Below are positions 22,285-34,190 of a stretch of DNA of 64,000 nucleotides, piece by piece (within the stretch, counting starts at the first letter, position 1; each line of letters begins with the position of its first letter). Source of the DNA: Branchinecta lynchi (taxonomy: Eukaryota; Arthropoda; Branchiopoda; Anostraca; Branchinectidae); NCBI GenBank assembly GCA_023053575.1, contig JAKZAP010000018.1, positions 9,176,001 to 9,240,000 of the forward strand, in the 5' to 3' direction. The notes under the pieces are model-generated. The model was not told the DNA's origin. It was given only the letters and a program-made list of their open reading frames with translations, and searched no databases. The translations under genes were made by a program, and so were the position numbers.

Positions 22285-23642
22285 TATGGCACTTGCCTTC
22301 CGGCCAAGTGCCATATACCGATCACATTTCCGTCGGTCGGTCAGTCGGTTAGTCCGGTGTTTGCGAGTTAGCGTACTTCCAGATATGCTAGGACGATTAA
22401 ACTTGGCAGGCATATTAGGGACCCGACCAAACTAACTTGGAAATAGTCACTTGCCCCATCCGACCATCGTGGGGGGAGGGGGAGGTGGCGGAATCCGGAA
22501 AATAGGGACATGCATAACTTTCGAACTGGTGATCGGATCTTAATGAAACTTAATATCTGGAAAGATCTCGTGTCTCAGACGTCTCTTTTCAAATCCGGAC
22601 AGGATACGACGAATCGGGGGGGGGGGGGAGTCGGAGGGGAGAACCGGAAATCGTGTGAAACTCTCAGAGTGCAGCGATCGGGATGAAACTTGGTACGAAG
22701 AACAAGCACACGCTCTAGATACATCACTGACAGGACTGGACCGGATTTGGATACTGTGGGGGAGTTGGAGGGAGGTCCCGGAATTCCGGCGATCCGTAGT
22801 TAATATACTTCCAGGTGGGCTAGGATGATAAAACTTGGTAGGCATCTGAGGGACCCGACCAGATTAACTTGGAAACAGTCACTTGCCTGGTCTGACTATC
22901 GTGGGGGGAGGGGGAGACGGCGGAATCCTGAAATTAGTAGCATGCATAACTTTCGAATGCGTTATCGGATCTTAATGAAACTTGATATCTTGAACTACCT
23001 CGTGTCTCAGCATGTCCGATGTCAAGTCCGGGCCGGATCCAGTGAACTGGGGGGGGGGGCGGAGGGGAGAACCGGACATCTTGTGACACGCATAGAGTGG
23101 AGCGATAAGGATGAAACTTGGCGGGAAGTACAGGCACAAGTCCTAGGTGCATCAGTGACAGAATCGGACCGGATTAGGATACCGAAGGGGGGGGGGAGCT
23201 GTAGGGAATGTCCAGAATTCCGGTGATCGTGAGTTAAGTTACTTCCAGATGTGCTAGGACGATAAAACTAAGCTGGAGCATTAGAAACTTGAGATCATTG
23301 GGTTAGACATCGTCACTCTCCGATCCGACCATCCGTTAAAGAACTCGATCATCTTAACCGCAAAGTACAAAAATACTTTTAAGCAAAATTTACTTTTTCA
23401 GATCGCCGTGAGCGCATGATCCTTTTTGCCTCAAGGATCTTTCTTAGAAATTAATTTTTAGCACCCTTACAGCGCGCATTTCAAACGAAAAGTAAAAAAA
23501 AAAAAAAAAAAAAAAATCACGTCCATTCTGACCCAGCCTAGCAAGTTTGGCGCATCTTAACGGGAAAGGGAAAACAAAAACTTTTGACCATCACTTCCAA
23601 CTGACCCAGTCTTGCAAGTGCCATATGAGCTTCCAGCTCTTG
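22285..23642 (+). mobile_element. GATGAAACTTGG-array element, copy with both ends
   Basis: It starts TATGGCACTTG, a hairpin partner CAAGTGCCATATA follows, then TTCCGTCGGTCGGTCAGTCG. Units of about 110-160 bases each hold a variant of CTAGGACGATGAAACTTGGC or GGATCTTAATGAAACTTGAT, a G-tract and GGAGGG. The right end is CAAGTGCCATATGAGCTTCC then AGCTCTTGT. The segment 23230-23600 contains a poly-A run and less regular sequence. No transposase. Confidence 0.75.
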
Positions 23643-24259
23643 TACTGGTAGGGGGGGGGGGGAGGGGGGTTAAAATCAAAGGATCCTAGAGGATTATCGG
23701 ACAGTGACGTAACTCTCCCATCCAGATTACCTCCTATCAGTATGTCAGATTGCGTACCAGTAGCAACCCGAAACCTATAGATGTCATGTTCGATTGAATC
23801 TCTAACTGTCTGATAAAAAAGGTTTGTTACAGCATATTTTGCAGTTATACGACATTCCAATGTCAGGTTATTGTTGACCGATACTTTATTTCGCTGAGTC
23901 AGAGACTACCGGTAGTAGGTGTGTCTCGGGGAAACAGGTAAGGGAGGCAGGTTTGGCATGATGTACGAGTTTGCAAATTTTATGGGACCCTGCTTGTATT
24001 TACAATTACTATTTACAATTCGGTTTATTTTCCAGACGTATCTTTTATAAACAATAGTAAGTGCTGGACATGTAAATACATATAAAAGTGATATATTTAC
24101 AATTGTAACCTATGATTTATAAATACAATTCACAGTTTAGAATAAAAAAAATTCAAAATACTGAACGCGAACTAAAATGACAGGTCTTGAAAACAATCAC
24201 AAAAATAATTCGTCATAAGTGTCATTACTATTCTAATATTTAAAAAAAAAAAATAGACG

Positions 24260-24590
24260 ACAACAACATGCAACTAAGGTAACGAAATTAAAGACAACCA
24301 GAAAAAATACCCCTCCCCCACAACAACCAGGAAGTTAATACTCCTTGAACCCAAGCTTGGGGGAAAACATAAATTCAACCAATGCATAGCAACGAATACG
24401 TCAGCTACGATGTTTTAGCCGCGGTAACAGAAACAGCTTACTACTCAACAATATAAGCAACTAAGATAACGAAATTAAAGACAATCTGCATAAAATACCT
24501 CTTCCCCACGACAACCAGGAAGGTAAATACTCCTTGAGCCCAAGCTGACTGGGAAACATTATTCAAGCAATGCATAAAAAGGATGCGTCT
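24260..24590. repeat. Tandem duplication of about 190 bp
   Basis: Two copies of AACGAAATTAAAGACAA, then CCxCAAACAACCAGGAAGxTAA, then ATACTCCTTGA, CCCAAGCT and CAATGCATA are found at about 24280-24380 and 24465-24575. The second runs into the GCCAAGAAAGGCCGAAATAT repeat (24590-24670). Confidence 0.75.
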
Positions 24591-24670
24591 CGACAGGTCT
24601 TGTCGACTCTTGCCAAGAAAGGCCGAAATATCGGTGCCAAAGCATCGTAGCTAACGTATCCGTTTTATGC
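24590..24670 (+). mobile_element. Fragment of the AAGGGCCGAAATAT family
   Basis: TTGCCAAGAAAGGCCGAAATAT followed by CGTAGCTAACGTATCCGTTT matches the fragments at 37060-37140 and 46850-46925 and, in reverse, 33054-33210. Confidence 0.55.
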
Positions 24671-24689
24671 ATTGCATTAATATCCCGCT

Positions 24690-24856
24690 AATTCTTCTAC
24701 CCAATTTTTACGTAGTTTCATCCCATCATTTATTTCTGGTAATTTCTTGTAAGTGTATTAGTTAATTTGTTTCTTGTGTGTCTGTGTATTTTGTAAATTT
24801 GTATTCCTTTTCCAGCTTTTAGCTATTCAGATTAAACTTGATTGATTGATTGAATA
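24690..24856 (+). mobile_element. LINE 3' UTR with (TTGA)n tail
   Basis: ACCCAATTTTTACGTAGTTT, CATCCCATCATTTATTTCTG and the tail TTGATTGATTGATTGA are nearly identical to 33775-33935, where the coding end of the same LINE is preserved. This copy is 5'-truncated inside the UTR, the usual result of target-primed reverse transcription. Confidence 0.8.
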
Positions 24857-25904
24857 TAGGAAGGTAAATCGATCCTAATTTTTGAGAAGAATGGGTAAAG
24901 TCCTGTTTCCCCTTGAAGTAACTAGACTAAAAGATACCCCTGCTTCTTGGCATATTTCTGCCACTAAATCGGAGCCATCTCGCCATCAGTTTTCTTGGAA
25001 TACCAAATTGAATGTCTTGACATTTCTCAGCGTAAACAGGACCCCAGCATGCAGTGTTTCCACTTCGTAGGAAACTCTCTATATATATACCGTGAGATCA
25101 ACAACATTTTCCGTTCACGAAAGTGCTATAAACGCTAATAAAAACACGTTTATACATTAAGGTTCTTCTGGTTACATCTCTTAAGCTACTAAACGAATTT
25201 ATTGATCATCTGGATGCTTTTCGGCGACGCCGGGATTCTTTGTTTCCTTCAATCAGCACAATGAACCATCAATGAAGAATTAGTGTAGGACAGTTTTTAT
25301 GACGGGGTTGCATTGGTATTATAAGTACGACAGGTCCTTTAAGGTTGAATTAGGGCTAGTATGTCCACTTCTGATACGGAGTTTAACATAGTGGCGGCAG
25401 AGTTGAATGGAAGATTATATTGTGCAAGGGTCCTACTTAAGCTCTAGCGTCGGGAAGGAATAATTCGGGTTGGTTTCCTTCGTTTATGGTGCGTTGTGGT
25501 CGTATTCTTCCCCTTTGTCCACAATCCGACAACGAGTTGTTAGGACCGCAGTCGAAAGTGAAGAAGCCTTCGACACTCGTGAACGTGTTTGTCTGTTTGT
25601 GAGCACAACTCTCGAATCTGTTGAAATACTTGTGTGCTCGCCATGGGGATTCCTAGATGGATTTGTACCTAAAAATTTGCGGGGGGGGGGTAGAATCTAT
25701 GGAGGGAAACGACTAAATAGGTTAGGAGGTCGACGAAAGGACACGATGAATCGAGTAATGCCATTGTTTGTTGCGTCTTCGTCCGAAATCCGGATCGAAG
25801 TGAAAGTTGGAAAATACATAATTTACCACAAGTCTTTGAGGGAGGATAGGATTGAGGAGGTTTGAGTGTCACAGCTGATGACATGGCGATAGAGGTTGCT
25901 AGTG

Positions 25905-26045
25905 TTAGACTGTAAGTAAGTAAGTAAGTAACTTACTTGTAACCCGCCATTTCGAAAAACCGGAGTAAACGAAAGAAAATAAATAAAACACATGAAGACA
26001 CAGAAAAAGACACTAATTCTCAATCTTTGGCCAGAAAGCATTGGA
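25905..26045 (-). mobile_element. Retroposon 3' end with (TTAC)n tail, minus strand
   Basis: TAAGTAAGTAAGTAAGTAAC starts a block containing ACCCGCCATTT, AAAATAAATAAAACACAT and ACACAGAAAAAGACACTxA that recurs at 30320-30470. On the minus strand this is a 3' UTR with an AC/TTAC tail. Confidence 0.7.
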
Positions 26046-26740
26046 GAAGGTCGTGCGCTGGTTGGGCTCTGTTGTCAGTGATTTTTATAACGACGAAGAA
26101 ACATCCAAAAGGGTGCGAACAAGGTATGCTCAAGAGTTTTGTCCCCCTCGTTTGTTCGTTTATATAACTCAGAGCGTTTTTGAATGTTAAGTTTTAGGTT
26201 ATTTGTATTTTATTAATCGTAGTCTAGCATGTTACTGACCATATTTATCATAAGACGTCTGTATAAATGTCTCAGAATTGTATATATTTGTAGATTGTTC
26301 TGTTATGACGTTATGTTTTGACGTAAAAACAACCCATTGGCTTGTCCGTTATCTTTTTTTTTTAGATTATATTGAATATAAATATATTGAATATTGGTAA
26401 CACTTGCATCCAGAATTATGTATATCAAACAAGCTTTAGGACAGTCGTGTGTTCAAGAGTCCCAGCCTCCTTAGTGCTGGCTAGTTCGAACAAGACAACA
26501 GTCTTGGCGAGGAAATTGCTTCGTCACACTACAATCGTTTTTGGTTTTGTTCTCCGTAATTAGATTCTTTGACTGGCACTCTAGTCTCCAAATTAAAATT
26601 ACTAAATGGAAACACCTGTGGACTCGGACGAAAAATCCGGCACTATCCATAACGAAGATGGGAGATCTAGGCAGAATCGGAATGGTAAGGCTGCTGAAAC
26701 ATCAGGGATGAATTGCAGCAGTTTTGGGAGTTGAACACAA

Positions 26741-27795
26741 AAACAAGACCAAAGGTTTCGATGGGATCCCAAAAATTCAAGATTTGGTCCAGACAATTAG
26801 GTAATCTTTTCGCCAGATCCAGTCTTCGCCAGACTGGTTGGACATTTCACTATTCAAATTCAGAAACAGATTAGCTAGCCAGATTAACAAATAGCTAATC
26901 ATCTGAGAAGACCAGATTCAGATATGGGATTCAGCATGCGCCCTATAAATCATAACTATTTTGTCTAAAATTGTATGCCTTACTTCTGCCAATTCGTATG
27001 GTTTCGGCGGAATTCCAGGACTACTTGTCCGGCGAAAAAAGAAAGATAAAAAACGAATTCAGCGTATCTTCTTTCCCCTATATCGAAAATCTAATCAACT
27101 TCAAAATTTGAAGTTATAAGTTATGTTTTTATTTAACAACAATATAACTTATAACAAATTTTCCGGTTCCAGCTAGATTCTGGACGAACTTTATTTCCGG
27201 GTAAAAAAGTATTGTCATATACGGATTCACATCTCTTCTTACCCCTACATCGAATATCTAATCAACTGCAAATAATACTTTTACGTCTGCCTTAAATTAC
27301 CTTAAATTGCACTTGCAAGCAATAAGGATGCTGTATCCCGATGAGTACCTTGCGGATGATGATGGGGCTATATTCTGCCTTTCCGGTTTTGGCCGGATTC
27401 TAGGCGAACTGATGATTTTCACATAAGTGACTCTACCCCTAACCGGGGTCCCCCTAAATCGAACATCTCATCAACATCAAACATTACTTTTACAAACTTC
27501 TGGGTTTTCGCTGGCTTCTCGACTAACTACTTGTCCAGCGACAAAATGGTTTTCCTTCGTCGTGTTCAGCACGCCTTCTTACCCTATTATCGACTATCAC
27601 ATTAGCTGTTTACAAATATTTGTTTTGCCCCTTAATTTGAACCCCCTCCCCACCCCTAAATGTAGGGCTACAGAGCCCATCTACAAACTGACCTTACGCT
27701 TGTCCGAAAGAATTCTGACACCAAGTTTCATCAAAATATCTCATTCCCTTCGAGAGTTATCGTGCTCACAGACGGACAACGGACAACTTTTGTCC
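26741..27795 (-). mobile_element. GGGATCCCA-ended element, minus-strand copy
   Basis: It opens AACAAGACCAAAGGTTTCGA then TGGGATCCCA, the reverse of the right end at 15851. It then runs through reversed internal units (CCGGTTTTGGCCGGATTC, TAACTACTTGTCCAGCGA) to AGTTATCGTGCTCACAGACG. The distal GGGATCCC end is missing. Confidence 0.78.
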
Positions 27796-28417
27796 CACTC
27801 AAACACGTTTGCCTTGTCCCCTTGTATTTTTCGAAAGTTGGTTCGTTGTTGCTTTACTTGACTTATTCTGTGATCGCTGACACACATGTAAGAGCTAACT
27901 ACAGTTAACTCTCTGAGATGCAAGAATGATACCATACCCAAGTAACAAATACCTTACTATCGCATCACCTTTTTGCTGCTTGTCGCATAACTGAGTCGAT
28001 TCCAATCCGCCGCATTCTTTACTGTCACTATCAAATCGTTGATTTGAGGAGGTGTGGGCGACTCCAGGAATTCCTTGAATGCCTTCTTTAATTATTCATG
28101 TGAAATGGCAAAAAGTTATTGAGGGCATGTAGGTAATGTCATGGACGATCCCTGTCTCGGTACCACATCATCATAAAAGCTATGGCTAATTCCAAGTGTT
28201 TTTTTTTTTTTTTTTTTTTTAATTTGTGAGGATCATTTATTTTCTGCTTCTCTTTTTTCTCAAGTTTCGAATTGGTATTCGTTGGGACCAAGCTAACTGT
28301 GAGTCATGTTTGGTGGTGTTAAACGAGTTACCCAACTCAAATTTATTTTGGCGACATTTTGGTCCTTCTTGGCGAATGTTTCTTCAGGCCGTAGTTGTTG
28401 TCTCAAGTTCATATTTG

Positions 28418-29475
28418 TATGGCACTTGCAGGTTTGGTCTCAAGCGCCATATACCAATAGCCTTTCCGTCGGTTGGTCCGGTGACTACTTTCAGATGTGC
28501 TGGGACGATGAAACTTGGCAAGTGTAGCATTGACACGACCAGATTGATTTAGAAATAGTCACTTGCCCAATCCCACCATCTTGGTGGGGGACTGGAGGGA
28601 AGGGAAATCCGAAAAGCTGTGGCATGCACGACCTTCGAACGAGTAAACCGATCTGGATAAAATTTGATATTTGGTAAGATCGCATGTCTCAGACGTTCGC
28701 TGTCAATCCTGGACTGAATCCGGCATTTGTGTGTGTGGCGGGGGGGGGGGGGACTTGGAGGGGGTATCGGAATTATCGTGTTACAAGATTTAGGGTAGGG
28801 ATGGGCTAGGACGATGAAACTTGTCAGGTGTAGCCTATTAGGGATTGACTTGAGAGGTTTGTCACTATCCGGATTCGACTATCCGGTGTGGAGTGGAGGA
28901 ATCGGGAATCTGTGACGTGCATAGCTGCCGGACTGAACGATTTAACTGATCTGAGTACACTTGACGGCTGCCGAGAGCGCATGTGTCAGAAGTTCCATTT
29001 CAGGTCCGGAGTAAATCTGGCAACTGTTCGGGGAGTCAGGGGGGGGGGGGGGGGGGGGGTACCAGATCTTTTGGCACGCGAGGTGGGGCAATGTCAGATG
29101 GACTAGGTCGATGAAAATTGTCAGGCGTATTATAAATTGTCACTCCCTGGACCCGCCCGACTACCCAGTGAAGATTGGAGAGAGGGGGGATCCGGAATCT
29201 TGTGGCACTCTTTAACTTTCGAAGGAGTAGTCCGATGTGGATAAAACCTAATAACTAACAAGGGCACATGTCTCGAATATTCTTTTTCAGGTCCGGACTG
29301 GATCTGGAAACTGAGGGGAGCTGGAGGGGATAATACCGGAGTCGCACGCTTGGAGTGGAGGTTTCGGGTCGGGGTCCGGGTGTTCTTTTTCAGGTCCGGA
29401 CTGGATCTGGAAACTGGGGGGAGCTGGAGGGGATAATACCGGAGTCGCACGCTTGGAGTGGGGAAAAGACAAACT
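28418..29475 (+). mobile_element. GATGAAACTTGG-array element, 3' truncated
   Basis: The left end TATGGCACTTGCAGG, with AAGCGCCATATACC and CTTTCCGTCGGTTGGTCC, matches the copy at 22285. Units with GTGCTGGGACGATGAAACTT and the following G-tracts continue to about 29475. The last 140 bases are an internal duplication (GGTCCGGACTGGATCTGGAA at 29290 and 29393). Confidence 0.72.
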
Positions 29476-30033
29476 TAAACTGAACCAACTTACTCAGCTA
29501 ATGAGCCAATCAGCTTGATGGACTTGCTGTGAAGGGTGAATTTGATTTTCCGTCTTTGCGAATAGTTTGCGAATAGAATTAAGGAAAGAAAATGTGAAAT
29601 TTTAATCATCCCGTTTCAACTGGTACCTGCCGCATTTTCCGCGATATCAGTTAAATAAATATGCAAGCTCTATAGCCATAAGAAACACCCACGTCGGCCC
29701 GGGGACTGGGGACATTCTGGACTCCGTCAGTAAATAGTATGTCGATTATACCTGTCCTTTTCTACCTGTTTGCAATTTATTGTCTTTAGGTCTAGTAGAA
29801 AAATGTGGGGCATGACACTACGATTAACTGTTGAACAAAGCTGACAAAAATAGTTAGCCGTCCGTTGTCCCATTGTCAATTGGATGTCGATGGCAGAAAG
29901 AATGCGCTTGATCGGGGAAGTTTCCGAATCTGGTGGACCTTTGGCAGGGCTTCAATGTTCTTATAATTGGCCAGTCAAAGTCTACGAATAATTCTGTCTG
30001 CTGACATTGCGAGAATACTCTTAATTGCTAATG

Positions 30034-30825
30034 CCAAAACACGCCACTGATCCTCGGGAAGAAGGATTAATCGTCTCTGTAAAGACTCGAACTCAACGAC
30101 TCAAATCCTGTGTCAAGCAATCACGGCGATCTTTGGAGCAGCTGTGACACCACTTCTGCCTTTCTTCCGCTAGGTACCTGGAAAGGCCGGGGATTTTGCA
30201 TCGGCAAGGAGAGATAGTTATCAAGAGTATGGATAGACGTTGGGAGCTGAAGTTCGCGGTGTTAATAGTCGCGGGCAGTCTTGACGAGTTCCGAGCTTTA
30301 AACCGAGGGAACTATAGTAGTAAGTAAGTAATATATTTATGACCCGCCATTTTGAAAATGACGAAAATAAAGAAAATAAACAAAACACATATATACACAC
30401 AGAAAAAGACACTTAATTTTTAATCTTCGGTCAGGAAGTAGTGGACGACTCCGGCACAGCAGGAAAAATAAACCGTAACAGTAAAATAGTAAGCGAAACC
30501 TCCACTCGGAAATATCGTGTCTCACTGAGGGGGTAGGTACTTAATCCCTTTCGTCGGAGGGAGTCGACATTCTCCCAAAAGTTTTGCGGTTTAACATAAA
30601 TCCCAACTTTTCAGTAAGAATGTCCCAATATTCGTGATGACTATCTCTCTTTGCCGATGCAAAATCTCCGGCCTCTCCGGGTACCTAGCGGAAGAAAGGG
30701 AGAAGTCGTGTCACCGCTGCTCCCAAAGATCGCCGTGACTGTTTGACACAGGATTTGAGTCGTTGAGTTTGAGTCGTTACAGAGACGCTTACTCCTTCTT
30801 CCTGAGGATCAGTGACGTGTTTTGG
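30034..30825. mobile_element. Foldback element with arms of about 190 bp
   Basis: The left arm (30034-30227: CCAAAACACGCCACTGATCC, TCACGGCGATCTTTGGAGCA, CCGCTAGGTACCTGGAAAGG, ATTTTGCATCGGCAA) is inverted in the right arm (30635-30825: TTGCCGATGCAAAAT, CCGGGTACCTAGCGG, CCAAAGATCGCCGTGA, GGATCAGTGACGTGTTTTGG). The 400-bp centre carries a retroposon tail (30320-30470). Either a foldback transposon or a local inverted duplication. Confidence 0.8.
30320..30470 (-). mobile_element. Retroposon 3' end with (TTAC)n tail, second copy
   Basis: GTAGTAAGTAAGTAA, ATGACCCGCCATTTTG, AAAGAAAATAAACAAAACAC, ACACAGAAAAAGACACTTAA match 25905-26045. It lies in the centre of the foldback element. Confidence 0.7.
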
Positions 30826-30854
30826 AGGTAGTCATATAGAGATACCAAAAGTTA

Positions 30855-31508
30855 CTACGCTGGCCGTTCCAACCTTCTCGAAATAGTAACTAATAGCAAC
30901 TATTTGCCTACCACGCTCGGGAGCGTAGTAAGCGTAGAAACTACGGATCTATGTAACGTGATTGGTCGGATTCACCCGTGGCACGATAGAGTCGAATAGA
31001 ATAGAATTTATTGCATAAAAAGCCTGACGCCATGGAAAAAATGGTTACAGAAAAAGAGAACGCTTGAACGAAATAATAGAACTAAACTAAAGGAAATTCT
31101 CTCTGTGGGCTGAAGCTATTTTTAGGAACCTTACCAGCCAGGGTTGGTCACCAAAAGTAACTTCGTACACCCTGGAAAGTAACCCAAAAGTATCTCAAAG
31201 TAACCCAATGTAACCCAAAGTAACCGAATGCAACCCAATGCAATGTAACCCAAATGTAACCAAAAGTAACCCAAATGTAACCAAAAGTAACCCTGAGTAA
31301 CCCAAAACCTGAAGTAACTCATACAGGTTCTTGGTGACCAACCCTGGCTTACCAGCCTCTTCAAATCTTGAAAACACTTACTTCAAATAACGCTCATCAT
31401 CCATACTTCATCATTCTCCTGGAAAAGAGAAAAATCGTTTCAGCCTTGACGGCAAAAAGCCATAATTCGTGACGTCATGCATAGTAACTACGGTAAGTAG
31501 GATGGAAC
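30855..31508 (+). mobile_element. AGCGTGTTCCACCCT-family element, split by insertions
   Basis: The left part (30855-30975, AAAGTTACTACGCTGGCCG through GTAACGTGATTGGTCGGATT) and right part (31400-31508, TCTCCTGGAAAAGAGAAAAA through GGATGGAACACGCTC) match the intact copy at 39640-39941. Between them are a minus-strand retroposon tail (AATAGAATAGAATTTATTGC, about 30990) and the MITE at 31138-31347. The left terminus is replaced by the foldback element. Confidence 0.75.
31138..31347. mobile_element. hAT-like MITE with (AGTAACCCAA)n core, copy 2
   Basis: The terminal inverted repeats CCAGGGTTGGTCACCAA and TTGGTGACCAACCCTGG are a perfect 17 bp. CTTACCAG flanks it at 31130-31137 and 31348-31355 as a perfect 8-bp target duplication. 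The interior has more AGTAACCCAA/ATGTAACCAA units than copy 1 at 8795. Confidence 0.92.
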
Positions 31509-31891
31509 ACGCTCAGAGTATGCTAGGCCATGGCCCAAGGTGTGCCTTGGTTACTCCGCGCTGAAAGAGCCTTCGTCGTTACTTCTTTCACCTTGCTTGT
31601 TGCCCATAAGAAGGGAAGGGTGTTCGGGCGCTGAAGATACTGGACCCGAGGAGCGCAGATTATTCGGTTTGGGATCTTACCACTTTTCCTTGGGTCTTGG
31701 TATCTTTTACTGCCCCCACAGGCCCATTCGGGCTTTCCTGCAGTCAGAGGTACATGTAAAAGGATGTTAAGTCGGTTACAAAAGTTGTGTTCATGTCCTT
31801 TAGCATGTAAAAGTTGGTTTATGTAATAAAAAGTATTAAACTAAAAGACTAAAACTTTTATTTGTTTTCTTTTTTATTGTTGGTTTCGCTG

Positions 31892-31945
31892 GATGCGTGG
31901 CCGAGTGGTGTTTGGTACAGGGTGCTGGTGGGATACCCGTATTAT
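31892..31945 (+). mobile_element. Possible SINE head fragment
   Basis: GATGCGTGGCCGAGTGGTG contains the same perfect box A as the SINE at 9315. No box B or SINE body follows clearly, so this is tentative. Confidence 0.3.
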
Positions 31946-33053
31946 TTCCAATAGTATGAATGGTCTGTGTATAAATGTCATATTTACTTAAAGCGGTTTT
32001 TCCATCCTGTGCATTGCGAATCAGTCTTCACTACAGGGCCTTGGGCTTTTGTGTTATTTAATTTGTAACAAAAAAAAACCTGAACCTGTCCAAACCTAGT
32101 TCCACCGTCCACACATATACTTTACCTCGGGGCAACCTGGTCTGACGTTGGGCTACCCAAGTCCGACTTTGTGGTGCTCAGACTTGGCTACCGTGGTTTT
32201 TTATGGATTTTTGTCAGATTCAGGGTACTGTGGAATTATTTTGAACACGTCTTACTTTTTAATTTAGTGGATTCTTTTTGCAAGCTCGAAATGTCAATCC
32301 GGGTTCACGGTTAAGGGTGACTAACTTCTTAACAAGAAGACTAAGTACTCAAAAATGTAGAGTCGAATAAATTTGAATCGGTCTCCGAAGCAATTTTGAA
32401 TTCTATTGTTTCAATCCTTCCATTGGGCGTTTCGGAAAAACAATAATGGCGGTGCCGCTCAAAGATTCTACAATTCACGGCTGCCCAACTTTTATAACAG
32501 ATCACATTTGAACTAGAAGAGGTTCACGGATTTTAAGTTCCTCCGCGCGTTTTGTTGACTTCTATTGATCGCAGCGGGGATACGCATTTAAAGAAAAACA
32601 CAAAAGGGGTGGGAGCTGGAATTCCGTAATAGCTCAGCTGAAACCGAGGCTGGAACTTTAGCATAAACAAAAACGGAAACGCCGACAAAGAGACAATAAA
32701 ATAGGGAATACAATTAAATAGTACTGAATCAGCTAATTGTTATTTCCAATGGCGACCTTGGTTTACCATACTGAATCGTGCAGATATGTTTGCAAAGTTA
32801 GAAGAACCGCCTTGCCTATGTTGCTTCTTGGATCAAGCTTCCACTTGTTGTTTCCGAGGGGCTCGTTTGTCAGAAATACCGGTTATGATGTTTTATGATG
32901 AGAAAAACGACCTGAAAAACGGAGGATCAGGCTTCCACTTGTTTTTTCCGAGGGGCTCATTGGGTAGAAACATCGTGTTTTCCATGTTCTTCATCAAAAC
33001 CATGCGGTTGAGCGAGAGATATTCCTTCAACCCAAGCTGACTGCGAATCATGC

Positions 33054-33210
33054 TTGACGGTGCAAAACGGATAAGTCAGCTACATTTTATTAGAGCCGTA
33101 CTTCAGTCCTTTTTAGCAAGGGTCCTCTTCAGGCTCAAGCTGGAAATGAACTGACAAGATCAGTGAATGAAAGAACATGACAAGCTGACTTACCCGTTTT
33201 GCACCGTCAA
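33054..33210. mobile_element. TIR element, TTGACGGTGCAAAACGG family
   Basis: TTGACGGTGCAAAACGGATA then AGTCAGCT is inverted at the right end as AGCTGACTTACCC then GTTTTGCACCGTCAA. The interior includes, reversed, the GAAGAGGACCCTTGCxAA and GGCCGAAxTA block found at 37060-37140 and 46850-46925. Confidence 0.75.
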
Positions 33211-33439
33211 ATACGGTTGAGCGATTCGGAAGGGGACGGGTCTGAAATCGTCGAGAATCCCAGCACAGCGCCAGAGGAGTCAGTTATGTTAACATAATGG
33301 AATAGTAACTGTTTCTACTTCAACTAGTGTCATTTGTCATTATTCTCATGGCAGTTTCAACTTCTGTTCACTAGAAGAGATGTGAACAGCGCCCTCGATG
33401 AAGCTCCGGAACATCCTTGAATTATCTGTATATTACCAA

Positions 33440-33935
33440 AACCCCGTCTGCTGTCCCTTGCTGTCCTATAAGAATACTACTTTGTTTGGCATTCTTCACT
33501 TTCTGCAGAGCTCTCTGATCACTTGGAAAATGTCCAAAAGAAAGCAGTGAGAATCATTCTGGGTGATCATAATATTTCATATGAAGAGGCTGTCATTAAA
33601 CTGGACGTTCCTAAATTAACTGACCGCGGAAATACTATTTCAAAAATTTTGGAGCAAAGATAATGAGTTATCCCCAGATGGGCCGTCTATTCCCCCCCCC
33701 CCCTCCCGTCTTCCGAGCATTGGTCCGAGAGGAACACTGGCAATCAATTTTCTCCATATCCTGCTATTTCTTCTGCCCAATTTTTACGTAGTTTCATCCC
33801 ATCATTTATTTCTGGTCACATCTTGTAAGCGCATTAGTTATTATGTTTAGTGTCTGTGTATTTCGTAAATATTGTATTCCTCTTTTAGCTTTAAGCTGTT
33901 TGTAAAATAAACTTCATTGATTGATTGATTGAATC
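33440..33935 (+). mobile_element. LINE remnant: reverse transcriptase C-terminus, 3' UTR, (GATT)n tail
   Basis: From about 33445 the plus strand reads, with one stop, VL*EYY then VWHSSLSAELSDHLENVQKK, AVRIILGDHNISYEEAVIKL and DVPKLTDR, the C-terminal region of a CR1/Jockey-like non-LTR reverse transcriptase. It ends after ISKILEQR and a stop. The 3' UTR has a C-tract near 33695 and ends in TTGATTGATTGATTGA. A second UTR copy is at 24690-24856. Internal stops show it is dead. Confidence 0.8.
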
Positions 33936-34190
33936 CAACCTCTGCCTCAGTACAGTCATCTGGGCAAATTACTATTTACATTATACATTTTATGGGGTTG
34001 GGATTGCCGAACGTCTGCTCCCACAGTATCACCTAGCAGACAGTCCCCGAATGATAAGTCTCGATGACAAACCAAGGCGAACTACTATCTAAGCTTGGTA
34101 ACTTTTTTCCATGGGGACGTATTGCCGTGAAATCGTTTTTGTGGGGACCTTTTTAAAGGGTCCTTTTTTCATGGACGTTTATCTAAGGGG

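Noticed and set aside
22825..23226. 133-codon plus-strand open frame as a gene
   Set aside because: It is made of array units and G-tracts, with sister units in other frames.
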